DNA of 64,000 bases, from assembly GCF_900107455.1 (NCBI RefSeq), contig NZ_FNQB01000003.1:868001-932000 (forward strand), written 5' to 3'. Made by a program: the position numbers and the translations under genes. The DNA comes from Asanoa ishikariensis (GTDB lineage Bacteria > Actinomycetota > Actinomycetes > Mycobacteriales > Micromonosporaceae). The notes under the pieces are model-generated. The model made no database searches. It worked only from the letters and a program-made list of their open reading frames with translations, and had not been told where the DNA came from. Positions 43,188-50,780 of this stretch are shown piece by piece; position 1 is the stretch's first letter; each line of letters begins with the position of its first letter.

Positions 43188-44764
43188 CCGCACGCGAGAA
43201 GCTCGCGCCCTATCGAGGCAAGCGGGACTTCGGCAAGACGCCCGAGCCGTCCGGCGCACGGAAGGCCGGCCCCAACTCTCCCGAGCGGCGCTTCGTGGTG
43301 CAGCGGCACCGGGCCCGCAACCTCCATTACGACTTTCGCCTCGAGATCGACGGTGTGCTGGTGAGCTGGGCGGTGCCGAAGGGCCCGACGCTCAGTGCCG
43401 GGGTGCGCCGCGGCGCGTACCACGTCGAGGACCACCCCATGGAGTACATCGACTTCGAGGGCGTGATCCCGGCCGGCGAGTACGGCGGCGGCGACGTGAT
43501 CGTCTGGGACATCGGCACGTGGGAGCCGCAGGAGCAGGACCCGGCCAAGGCGATCGCCGACGGTGAGTTGCACGCCGACCTGCACGGCGAGAAGCTCAAC
43601 GGCCGGTTCGTCTTCGTACGCACCCGGGCCGACGACTGGATCCTCCTGCACAAGAAGGACGCGTACGCGAAGCCGAACTGGGATCCGGAGAAGCATCCCC
43701 AGTCGGTCCTCTCCGGGCGCACCAACGACGAGGTGAAGGCGGACCCGGACCGGCTGTGGCGGTCGGACCTGCCGGCGGCGACGGCCAGCCTGGCCCTGAA
43801 GCCCGACGCCGGGACCGAGGCCGACCCGGACGAGCTCAAGGCGCTGGACCGGCTCAAGACCCAGGGCACCTGGCACGTCTTCGGCCGCGACCTCAAGGTG
43901 ACCAACCTCGACAAGGTGCTGTTTCCGGGGCGCGGGCGGGGCAAGCCGATCACCAAGCGGGACTTCCTGCGCTACACGGCCCAGATCGCGCCGACGATCC
44001 TGCCCTACCTGACCCGGCGGCCGCTCAACCTGCACCGCTATCCCGACGGCGCGGGCACCAAGGGGTTCTGGCAGAAGGAGCTCCCCGGGCACGCGCCCGA
44101 CTGGCTCGCCCGCTGGGACAACCCGGACGCCGCACCGGGCGACTCGCGGACCTATCTTGTCGCCGACGAACCGGCGGCGCTGCTGTGGGCGGCCAACTCC
44201 GGGGCGCTGGAGTGGCACGCGTGGACGTCCCAGGTGGACAAGCCGGACAAGCCGACGTACGCCCTGATCGATCTCGACCCGGGCACCGACACGAAGTGGG
44301 CGGACCTGGTGGCGCTGGCCCGGCTGCACCGCGACGCGCTGGACCATCTCGGCGTGCTGTCCCGGGCCAAGCTGACCGGCAAGCGCGGCATCCAGATCTG
44401 GATCCCGATCACCCGCGGCCCGTCGTACGCGACCACGCGCGCCTGGGTCGAGAAGCTGTCCCGCACGGTCGCCGCGGCGGCACCGGAGCTGGTGAGCTGG
44501 AAGTGGCAGAAGTCCGAGCGGGACGGTCTGGCGCGGCTGGACTACACCCAGAACGCGATCGGCAACACGCTGGTCGCGCCCTACAGTCCCCGGCCGGCGG
44601 CCGGTGCGCCGGTGTCGGCGCCGATCCACTGGGACGAGCTCTCCGACCGCAAGCTGCGACCGGACACGTTCACCATGAAGACGGTTCTGCGTCGGCTGGC
44701 GACCGAGGGCGACCCGTTCCACGACGTGGTGGTGGCCCGGCAGAAGCTGCCCCGGCTGAAGTGA
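43184..44764 (+). CDS. LigD-type 3'-phosphoesterase-polymerase (no ligase domain)
   Basis: The 526-residue protein contains an N-terminal LigD phosphoesterase domain (about 25-155, NLHYDFRLEIDGVLVSWAVP, HVEDHPMEYIDFEG, ILLHKKD) and a C-terminal LigD primase-polymerase domain (about 225-520) with RRPLNLHRYPDG, metal-binding Asp pair in LIDLDPG near residues 363 and 365, and KRGIQIWIPI. The ATP-ligase module of full LigD is absent, so joining would need a separate ligase and Ku, as in actinobacterial NHEJ. GTG 43184 overlaps the DUF3040 stop codon. The length fits PE-POL fusions. Confidence 0.9.
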   Translation: MTAREKLAPYRGKRDFGKTPEPSGARKAGPNSPERRFVVQRHRARNLHYDFRLEIDGVLVSWAVPKGPTLSAGVRRGAYHVEDHPMEYIDFEGVIPAGEYGGGDVIVWDIGTWEPQEQDPAKAIADGELHADLHGEKLNGRFVFVRTRADDWILLHKKDAYAKPNWDPEKHPQSVLSGRTNDEVKADPDRLWRSDLPAATASLALKPDAGTEADPDELKALDRLKTQGTWHVFGRDLKVTNLDKVLFPGRGRGKPITKRDFLRYTAQIAPTILPYLTRRPLNLHRYPDGAGTKGFWQKELPGHAPDWLARWDNPDAAPGDSRTYLVADEPAALLWAANSGALEWHAWTSQVDKPDKPTYALIDLDPGTDTKWADLVALARLHRDALDHLGVLSRAKLTGKRGIQIWIPITRGPSYATTRAWVEKLSRTVAAAAPELVSWKWQKSERDGLARLDYTQNAIGNTLVAPYSPRPAAGAPVSAPIHWDELSDRKLRPDTFTMKTVLRRLATEGDPFHDVVVARQKLPRLK

Positions 44765-44820
44765 CGGAACTTTTTGCCGCGCGGCTGTCGTTAACCGGCG
44801 ATTATTGACGTCGCCATCTC

Positions 44821-44876
44821 GCATGGAGATACTTCCATCCGTCAATGTTTCCCACTTGACGGGAGGCGCTCCATGC
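44821..44876 (+). promoter_or_regulatory. leader hairpin covering the M15 peptidase start codon
   Basis: An inner stem CCGTCAA (44839-44845)/TTGACGG (44856-44862) and an outer stem GCATGGAG (44821-44828)/CTCCATGC (44869-44876) nest around the ribosome binding site GGGAGG and include the ATG at 44873. If the transcript includes this leader, initiation would be sequestered until the structure opens. Confidence 0.45.
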
Positions 44877-45646
44877 GCCGCGTACTCACCAAGCTTCTCG
44901 CAGTCCTCTCCCTCGCCGTCGCGTCGACGGCGGTCGGCCTGGTCACGACCGCGGGCGCCGCGCAGGCCGACGGTTGCTACACCTGGGGTCGCACGCTGTC
45001 CGAGGGCATGTCCGGCGAAGACGTGCGCCAGCTTCAGATCCGAGTCGCCGGCTACCCCGGCACCGGCGGCGTCATCGGGATCGACGGCGCCTTCGGCCCG
45101 GCGACCCGGTCGGCGGTGGTCCGGTTCCAGCAGGCGTACGGCCTGGGCGCCGACGGCATCGCCGGCCCCAACACGTTCAACCGCCTCTACGCGCTGCAGG
45201 ACGACGACTGCACGCCGGTCAACTTCGCCTACGCGGAGCTCAACAACTGCAACAGCACCTGGGCGGGCGGCAACGTCTCGGCGGCCACGGCGCGGTTCAA
45301 CGCCCTGGTCACCATGTGGAAGCTCCAGGCGCTCCGGCACGCCCTCGGCGACCAACAGATCCGGGTCACGAGCGGGTTCCGCAGCCAGGCCTGCAACTCC
45401 GCGGTCGGCGGGGCGAGCAGCAGCCGTCACCTCTACGGCGACGCCGCCGACCTCGGCGCCGGGCCGCACTCGCTGTGCACGTTGGCCCAGGCGGCCCGCA
45501 ATCACGGGTTCGCGGGCATCCTCGGCCCCGGCTACCCGGACCACAACGACCACACCCACGTCGACGGCCGCCCGAGCCGCTTCTGGTCGGCACCCAACTG
45601 CGGCGTCGGCGGCCGAAGCATGCGGGACCCGCTAGACGACAACTGA
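44873..45646 (+). CDS. secreted peptidoglycan-binding M15 peptidase
   Basis: The 257-residue protein has a signal peptide (LTKLLAVLSLAVASTAVGLVTTAGAAQA), a PG_binding_1 domain (about 40-100, SEGMSGEDVRQLQIRVAGYPG, RSAVVRFQQAYGLGADGIAG) and an M15-type D,D-carboxypeptidase-like domain with zinc ligands in SSRHLYGDAADLG (HxxxxxxD) and DHNDHTHVD. It should trim or remodel peptidoglycan outside the membrane. GGGAGG lies 6 nt before the ATG inside a nested leader hairpin. The family is common beside envelope genes, but neighbours here are unrelated. Confidence 0.88.
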   Translation: MRRVLTKLLAVLSLAVASTAVGLVTTAGAAQADGCYTWGRTLSEGMSGEDVRQLQIRVAGYPGTGGVIGIDGAFGPATRSAVVRFQQAYGLGADGIAGPNTFNRLYALQDDDCTPVNFAYAELNNCNSTWAGGNVSAATARFNALVTMWKLQALRHALGDQQIRVTSGFRSQACNSAVGGASSSRHLYGDAADLGAGPHSLCTLAQAARNHGFAGILGPGYPDHNDHTHVDGRPSRFWSAPNCGVGGRSMRDPLDDN

Positions 45647-45681
45647 CCCCTTCGGGCGCCGCGGCACGGCATGTTGGAGCC

Positions 45682-46068
45682 ATGGAGGTACTCAGCAGCC
45701 GCATCCTGCTCCGACCGTCCGACGTCGAGCGCAGCCAGCGTTTCTACCGGGAGGTGCTCGGGCTCGCGGTCTACCGCGAGTTCGGGCCGCCTTCGCATCC
45801 GGGGCTGGTCTTCTTCCTCGGCCAGGGGTTGCTGGAGGTCTCCGGCGGCTCGCCCGGTGAGGCGCCGGGGCCGGTGCAGATCTGGCTCCAGGTGCGCGAC
45901 GTGCGGGCCGAGCATTCACGTCTGGTCGCGGCCGGGGTGACCGTCACCCGTTCGCCACGGACGGAGCCCTGGGGGCTGGTCGAGATGTCGATCGAAGATC
46001 CGGACGGCGTACGTATCGTCCTCGTCGAAGTGCCGCCTGAGCACCCGCTGCGCCGCGATCCTCGGTGA
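45682..46068 (+). CDS. VOC-family protein
   Basis: The 128-residue VOC domain includes SRILLRPSDVERSQRFYREVLGLAV, LVFFLGQGLLEVSGG and a C-terminal GLVEMSIEDPDGVRIVLVEVP, close to bleomycin-resistance and lactoylglutathione lyase relatives. Its last 15 codons lie in the first copy of a 64-bp tandem repeat, so the C-terminal tail PPEHPLRRDPR and the stop codon are repeat-encoded. GGAG is only 2 nt before the ATG. Confidence 0.85.
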   Translation: MEVLSSRILLRPSDVERSQRFYREVLGLAVYREFGPPSHPGLVFFLGQGLLEVSGGSPGEAPGPVQIWLQVRDVRAEHSRLVAAGVTVTRSPRTEPWGLVEMSIEDPDGVRIVLVEVPPEHPLRRDPR

Positions 46069-46215
46069 CCGCACGCCGGCGAGCCCTGTCGAAGTGCCGC
46101 CTGAGCACCCGCTACGCCGCGATCCTCGGTGACCGCACGCCAGCGAGCCCTGTCGAAGTGCCGCCTGAGCACCCGCTGCGCCGCGATCCTCGGTGACCGC
46201 ACGCCAGCGAGCGCT
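46024..46215. repeat. 64-bp tandem repeat, three copies
   Basis: Copies at 46024-46087, 46088-46151 and 46152-46215 are nearly identical, differing at a few bases, with the third diverging at its end. Copy 1 contains the 3' end and TGA stop of the VOC gene, so the array arose by tandem duplication across a gene end. The extra copies are non-coding. Confidence 0.9.
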
Positions 46216-46297
46216 GGGCGCGGACGGCGACCCGCGCGGGTGACCCGCCGCCGCGACCCTGCGCCGTGAACCGCCCTCCGCCGCGACCGTCGGTGGA

Positions 46298-46315
46298 TGC
46301 GGCGCGGACGCCGCA
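46298..46315. terminator. short hairpin between convergent VOC and P450 genes
   Basis: TGCGGCG (46298-46304) and CGCCGCA (46309-46315) with a 4-nt loop form a 7-bp stem; GGTGTG-GT-CACACC follows at 46322-46335. Both lie downstream of convergent genes and may end one or both transcripts. No T tract. Confidence 0.35.
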
Positions 46316-46364
46316 CTGTCCGGTGTGGTCACACCCTCTAAAGCGTCCTAGGAAGATGGATTGG

Positions 46365-47561
46365 TCAGGTCGTGGTGACCGGGAGCGTGGCGTAGCCGCG
46401 CAGGACCAGGCGGTCGCGGCGCTCGGCGCCCTCGGCCAGGGCCAGCCGGGGCAGCATGGTCAGCAGGAGCGGGAACGCGACCTGGGCCTCGAGCCGGGCC
46501 AGCGGCGCGCCGAGGCAGTAGTGGGCGCCGCCGCCGAAGGAGACCGGCTGGATGTTGGGGCGGTCCGGGTCGAAGCGGTGCGGGTCCGGGTAGCGAGCCG
46601 GGTCCCGGTTGGCGGCGCCGAGCAGGATGGTCAGATCCGCTCCCGCCGGCAGCGTGAGCCCGTCCCCGACGTCGAGCGGCTCGGTGGTGGAGCGGGAGGT
46701 TAGCTGCACCGGCGAGTCGTACCGCAGCATCTCCTCGACGTACGCCGGCGCGAGGTCCGGATCGGCGCGCAGCCGGTCGGCGAGATCTGGACGCTCCAGC
46801 AGGATCGCGATGCCGGTGCCGAGCAGGTTGGTGGTCGTCTCGAAGCCGGCGACCAGCAACAGCACGAGGTTGGCCAGTAGTTCCGCGCCGGTCAGGCCGG
46901 CGTCGTCGGCCGCGGCGGCGACGAGGGCGCTGGTCAGGTCCTCCTGCGGTGCCCGCTGGCGCTCGGCGATCAGGCCGATGAAGTAGTCCTCCAGGTCGCG
47001 CCCGGCCACGTCCGCGAGCCGCATCTCCTCCTCGGTGCTGACCATCTCGAGCACCGCGGTCAGGTCGGCGGCCCGCTGGCGGAACCACGGCCGGTCGGCC
47101 TCCGGAATGCCGAGCAGAGCGCAGATCACACCGATCGGCAGCGGGTACGCGAACGCGGTCATGAAGTCCGCCTCGCCCGGCATCTCCTTGACGAGGTCCT
47201 GCGCCTGGGCGGCGATGACGTCGCGGAGGGCGGCGACACGCCGGGCGGTGAAGGTTGCGGCGGCTGCCCGGCGTACCCGCGTGTGGTCCGGCGCGTTGGT
47301 CTGCAACATGGACAGCACGATCGACGCGACACCACGGTTGTCCCGCCAGGTCGGCCAGAAACCGTCGTAGTCGGCGGCGTCCGCGACACGCAGGCCCGGG
47401 TCGCGCAGCAGGCGGCTGGTCAGCGCGTGGGTGCTGACGTACCAGCGGCCGTCCGGCGTGTCGAAGACCGGCGCGTGGGCGCGGATGACGTCGTACGCGG
47501 GGTACGGATCGAGGCGTCCTTCCGGCCTGGACAGCGACGTCAGAGCGGTCTGAAAGTCCAT
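46365..47561 (-). CDS. cytochrome P450
   Basis: The 398-residue soluble P450 has the I-helix oxygen-binding motif LVAGFETTTN, the ExxR pair in EEMLRYDSP, and the heme-binding loop SFGGGAHYCLGAPLARLE with the cysteine ligand near residue 347. It resembles CYP107/CYP105-like actinobacterial P450s used in secondary metabolism or detoxification. GGAGG lies 7 nt before ATG 47561. No ferredoxin gene is adjacent, and no biosynthetic cluster is visible, so the substrate is unknown. Confidence 0.92.
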   Translation of the reverse strand: MDFQTALTSLSRPEGRLDPYPAYDVIRAHAPVFDTPDGRWYVSTHALTSRLLRDPGLRVADAADYDGFWPTWRDNRGVASIVLSMLQTNAPDHTRVRRAAAATFTARRVAALRDVIAAQAQDLVKEMPGEADFMTAFAYPLPIGVICALLGIPEADRPWFRQRAADLTAVLEMVSTEEEMRLADVAGRDLEDYFIGLIAERQRAPQEDLTSALVAAAADDAGLTGAELLANLVLLLVAGFETTTNLLGTGIAILLERPDLADRLRADPDLAPAYVEEMLRYDSPVQLTSRSTTEPLDVGDGLTLPAGADLTILLGAANRDPARYPDPHRFDPDRPNIQPVSFGGGAHYCLGAPLARLEAQVAFPLLLTMLPRLALAEGAERRDRLVLRGYATLPVTTT

Positions 47562-47764
47562 TTCGTGCCCTCCCCTGCCCCCAGCCACCCTAACGGCCGC
47601 GGGCCAATGCCGAGCGGACAGCTGATCATGACTGATCCGACGACCGCAATAGGATGAATTGGACGATTCGGACGTTACGGGACGTTTTTGACGTGCTTTT
47701 GGTGCCAGATGTCCGCAATGATCTGAACATCCCCGTTACACCAAGGACACCTTCGGAGGAAGTT

Positions 47765-48388
47765 GTGCGCAAGATCGTCGGAATCGCTTCCGCTTCACTG
47801 ATCGCCCTCGGGTCCGTCCTCGTCGGTGCCGCATCGGCCTCGGCGGCGCCGCGCCCGCAGCGTCCGGCTCCGGCCGTCGTGCAGATCCAGTCGATCCAGT
47901 ACGACGCACCCGGCCGCGACACCCGCACCAACCAGAGCCTCAACGGCGAGTTCCTGACGCTGGTCAACCACGGCCGCCGCGCCGTGAACCTGAACGGCTA
48001 CGAGATCTCGGACCGCGTGAACCACGTCTACCGGTTCGGCAACGTGTGGATCGCGGGCGACGGCGGCACGGTCCGCCTGCACACCGGTAACGGCCGCAAC
48101 ACCAACCGCGCCGTCTTCTGGCGGAGTGGCAACCACATCTGGAACAACGACGGCGACACCGCCACCCTGACCGGCCCGCGCGGCCGGGCGATCGACAGCT
48201 GCTCGTACCGCGAGCGCGACTTCCGTGACGGCGATGGCCGTGACGGTCGCGATGGCCGTGACGGTCGTGATGGCCGTGACGGTCGTGACGGTCGCGATGG
48301 CCGTGACGGTCGCGATGGTGACGGTCGCGATGGCCGTGACGGCCGGGGCGACCGCGACCGCGACGGGGTGGGCCGGGTCGCCTGCTGA
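47765..48388 (+). CDS. secreted lamin-tail-domain protein with Gly-Arg-Asp repeats
   Basis: The 207-residue protein has a signal peptide (KIVGIASASLIALGSVLVGAASASAA), a lamin-tail (LTD) domain at about 38-150 (QIQSIQYDAPGRD, LNGEFLTLVNHGRRAVNLNGYEISD, DTATLTGPRGRAIDSCSY) and a C-terminal tail of tandem GRD triplets from about residue 155. LTD domains occur in secreted bacterial nucleases and surface proteins; no catalytic domain is present here. GGAGGA precedes the GTG start. A strong terminator follows. Confidence 0.82.
   Translation: MRKIVGIASASLIALGSVLVGAASASAAPRPQRPAPAVVQIQSIQYDAPGRDTRTNQSLNGEFLTLVNHGRRAVNLNGYEISDRVNHVYRFGNVWIAGDGGTVRLHTGNGRNTNRAVFWRSGNHIWNNDGDTATLTGPRGRAIDSCSYRERDFRDGDGRDGRDGRDGRDGRDGRDGRDGRDGRDGDGRDGRDGRGDRDRDGVGRVAC
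48228..48345 (+). repeat. GGCCGTGACGGTCGTGAT-type 18-bp coding repeats
   Basis: The array encodes (GRD)n, mainly as 18-bp units of two GRD triplets, with codon variation GAT/GAC and CGT/CGC. It is imperfect, so it is old enough to have drifted. It lies wholly within the lamin-tail gene. Confidence 0.85.
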
Positions 48389-48402
48389 CCCAGGTTTGAT
48401 CG

Positions 48403-48445
48403 GGGAGGGCTCCGGTGGCTTCTGCCACCGGAGTCCTCCCGTTTT
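48403..48445 (+). terminator. strong intrinsic terminator of the lamin-tail gene
   Basis: A stem of about 17 bp (48403-48419 with 48424-48440, one G-U pair) with a TTCT loop is followed by GTTTT at 48441-48445. It lies 14 bp after the stop codon and is one of the few classical terminators with a T run in the window. Confidence 0.85.
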
Positions 48446-48466
48446 ACCGTGGGCAGCCCTCGCGGT

Positions 48467-48520
48467 GCGTTAGCAAGGGTCCCTTCCTATGCGGAAAGCG
48501 TTAACAAGGGTCCCTTGCTT
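48467..48520. repeat. 54-bp dispersed repeat, copy 2
   Basis: This copy matches the element at 9-62 at about 51 of 54 positions; differences are GTTAGC for GTTAAC, T for G in one AAGGG-N-CCCTT centre, and one base near the end. It lies 4 bp beyond the stop codon of the minus-strand EAL-DICT gene, and downstream of the plus-strand lamin-tail gene and its terminator. Confidence 0.85.
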
Positions 48521-48524
48521 GGTC

Positions 48525-49751
48525 TTAGATCTGCTCGACGCGGCTGACCAGCGGCAGGGTGGCTTCGACGACGCGATCCCACTCGTAGCAGGTGCCGGCG
48601 ACGAAGGCGTCGCTGCCGGGCTGGCGGCGGGCGAAGACACCGCTGCCGTAGCTGCTGCCGACCAGCAGGGTCGTCCGCTCCTGGCGCAACGGGTCGTCCT
48701 CGGCCAGCGGGATGCCGCGCACCCGGCCGCCCGGGGTGAACGGCACGCCGTGGCCGACCAGGAAGACCTCGACGCCGCGGCTGTTCAAGTAGGCGTACGT
48801 GATCAGGCTGTCCACCGCCATGTACCGCAGGTCGCCGATGTTGACGACGAGGATCGCCGCGTCCTTCGCCTGGGTCGCCTGGTTCTCGATCTGCGCCGAC
48901 ATCGCGTCCAGTTCGGCGGCCGCAGTTGGGCTGACCGGTTCGGTGCGGGCCAGCACGTCGTACGGGGTTGTGCGCTGCGCCGGCCGCGGGCCCACCCGCG
49001 CGAGCAGTTGGTCCGACGGACGGATGGCGGTCGGCAGCGGCCCCGGCCGGCCGAAAAGCCACCCCTGGCCGAGGGTCGCGCCGAGTGAACGGGCGACGTC
49101 CACGTGCTCGTGCCGCTCGACTCCCTCGGCCACGATCTGCGCGCCACGCAGCAGCGCGTCCTCGAGGACGGCGTTGATGACATGCGAGTCCGCCGCGTCG
49201 TTCTGGATGATCGTGCGGTCGAGCTTGATCACGTCGGGGTTGATCAGCGGCATCGCGGCCAGGCTCGCCGGGTCGACGCCGATGTCGTCGAGCGCGATCC
49301 GCGCGGTGCGCTTACGCGCGTCGCCGACGGCGTCGAGCAGCCCGGCGGGGCGGCGGGTCACCGCCTTCTCGGTGATCTCCACGACCACGTTGCTGTCACC
49401 CATCACCTCGGCGTACGCGGGTGTCACCCCGTCCTCGGTCTCGTTGCTGAGGGTGTCGGGGTTGAAGTTGATGAACAGGGCGAGCTCCCGCATCCCGGCG
49501 TCGTGGAACGCCCGGCTCGCGAGGACCGCGCACAACTCGTCGAGCTCGGCCGCCCGGCCGGCCTCCGTGGCCGCCGCGAACAACGCGGCCGGGCTACGCA
49601 GCCGACCTTCCGGCCCCCGGGCGAACGCCTCGTAGCCGACCGGCCGTTGGTCGACGAGCGAGACCACCGGCTGGAAGACCGGCTCGATCAGCCGCTCCCG
49701 CATGATGTCGTCGAACTCTTCGTCAACCGGAAGGTCTACCTCGAAGCCCAT
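48525..49751 (-). CDS. EAL-domain protein with DICT sensory domain
   Basis: The 408-residue protein has an EAL domain (about 18-250) and a C-terminal DICT domain (about 260-400, ILVVNIGDLRYMAVDS, YLNSRGVEVFLVGHGVPF, TTLLVGSSYGSGVFA). EAL catalytic positions are only partly kept: EAL reads EAF in VGYEAFARG, the DDFG loop reads DDIG, while EITEK, IKLDRTII and AEGVERHEH look intact. It may be a weak c-di-GMP phosphodiesterase or a c-di-GMP sensor. ATG 49751 starts MGFEVDLPVDEEFDD. No signal peptide is present. Confidence 0.85.
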   Translation of the reverse strand: MGFEVDLPVDEEFDDIMRERLIEPVFQPVVSLVDQRPVGYEAFARGPEGRLRSPAALFAAATEAGRAAELDELCAVLASRAFHDAGMRELALFINFNPDTLSNETEDGVTPAYAEVMGDSNVVVEITEKAVTRRPAGLLDAVGDARKRTARIALDDIGVDPASLAAMPLINPDVIKLDRTIIQNDAADSHVINAVLEDALLRGAQIVAEGVERHEHVDVARSLGATLGQGWLFGRPGPLPTAIRPSDQLLARVGPRPAQRTTPYDVLARTEPVSPTAAAELDAMSAQIENQATQAKDAAILVVNIGDLRYMAVDSLITYAYLNSRGVEVFLVGHGVPFTPGGRVRGIPLAEDDPLRQERTTLLVGSSYGSGVFARRQPGSDAFVAGTCYEWDRVVEATLPLVSRVEQI

Positions 49752-49894
49752 ACTCCGAGCCTGCGATGAAGGCCGTGTCACCGCCACCGCTTCTGGTAGC
49801 TCGGGTCCGTTTTTATCCCGACGAAGAGCCAGTAAGAACCCATAGCGGGACGACCGCCATACTCTCCGGAAGCCGCGAAGGAGGTGTGGCCCCA

Positions 49895-50701
49895 GTGGCG
49901 GACCCGCCCGGACCCACGACGACGAGCCGGCTGGCGGTATGGGCGCTGGTCGCACTCGCCGCCGCCGACGTGCTGCGCACGGTGCTCGCGGTGGGCCATT
50001 ACGAGCAGCGGATCGACTCGGTGACGCACGGGAACCTCGACCCGATCACGCCCGCGCTGTACGCCTATCTGCTGCTGGACCACCTCTCTCCGACTGGTGT
50101 TGAACCGTCCACTGTGGGGCGTCAGGTGTGGTTCGTCGTCGCTCTGGTCGCCGGGGCCGCCTTCATCGCCTGGCTGTACCAGGCGTCCCGCACCGCGCAA
50201 CGACTCGCCGGCGCGTCGACCTGGGCGCCTGGGTGGGCGGTGGGCGGCTGGTTCATCCCGATCGCCAACCTGGCCATCCCCTACCTCGTGGTGCGAGACC
50301 TACACCGGGCCAGCGACATTCGGCCGCCCGACCAGGCGCGCGACCTGCACCAGGCCAGCGACATTCGGCCGCCCGACCAGATGCGCGACCCGCACGGGGG
50401 CGGCGACGCTCTGCCTCCTGAACAGGTGCTTCGGTCGCCTCGGCGTCAGCCGGAGCAGCGAATCCGGATCGGTCGATGGTGGACGCTCGTTCTCCTCACC
50501 GTTGCCTGCGTCGTGGTGCGGTGGCTCTACGACCTGACCACCGCGCGCGGTGGCGCATTGCACGGGACACAGGCCGACATGCGGTTCGTGACGTATCCCT
50601 TGTGGACTATCACCACCATCCTGTTCGTGAGAACGGCGAACCGCAGCGTCCGCCTCGTCAGGGAGGTGTGGCAGGGCCTGGGTTCTCTCTCGAAGGGCTG
50701 A
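49895..50701 (+). CDS. DUF4328 membrane protein with internal 15-residue duplication
   Basis: The 268-residue protein has about four predicted membrane helices (LAVWALVALAAADVLRTVLA, VWFVVALVAGAAFIAWLY, WWTLVLLTVACVVVRWLY, then YPLWTITTILFV) and the DUF4328 signature WAPGWAVGGWFIPIANLAIPYLVVRDLHRASD. After it a 15-residue unit (RDLHxASDIRPPDQ) is repeated in tandem with a 45-bp period. Function is unknown. AGGAGG lies 10 nt before GTG 49895; GTG 49886 directly abuts the ribosome binding site and is less likely. Confidence 0.78.
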   Translation: MADPPGPTTTSRLAVWALVALAAADVLRTVLAVGHYEQRIDSVTHGNLDPITPALYAYLLLDHLSPTGVEPSTVGRQVWFVVALVAGAAFIAWLYQASRTAQRLAGASTWAPGWAVGGWFIPIANLAIPYLVVRDLHRASDIRPPDQARDLHQASDIRPPDQMRDPHGGGDALPPEQVLRSPRRQPEQRIRIGRWWTLVLLTVACVVVRWLYDLTTARGGALHGTQADMRFVTYPLWTITTILFVRTANRSVRLVREVWQGLGSLSKG

Positions 50702-50780
50702 CCGGCCCGGACCAGGCCGACGAGACCGCGGCCTGGTCCGGGCCTCGCCTCGGTCCGCCGCTCACCGACTCGCGCGGACC

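Noticed and set aside
44765-44872. c-di-AMP (ydaO-type) riboswitch before the cell-wall peptidase
   Set aside because: The gap is too short and lacks the conserved core; only a simple nested hairpin is present.
42030-46215. CRISPR arrays at the tandem repeats
   Set aside because: Units are directly adjacent with no spacers, and there are no cas genes.
46365-48388. Secondary-metabolite gene cluster around the P450
   Set aside because: No synthase, tailoring operon or ferredoxin is adjacent.
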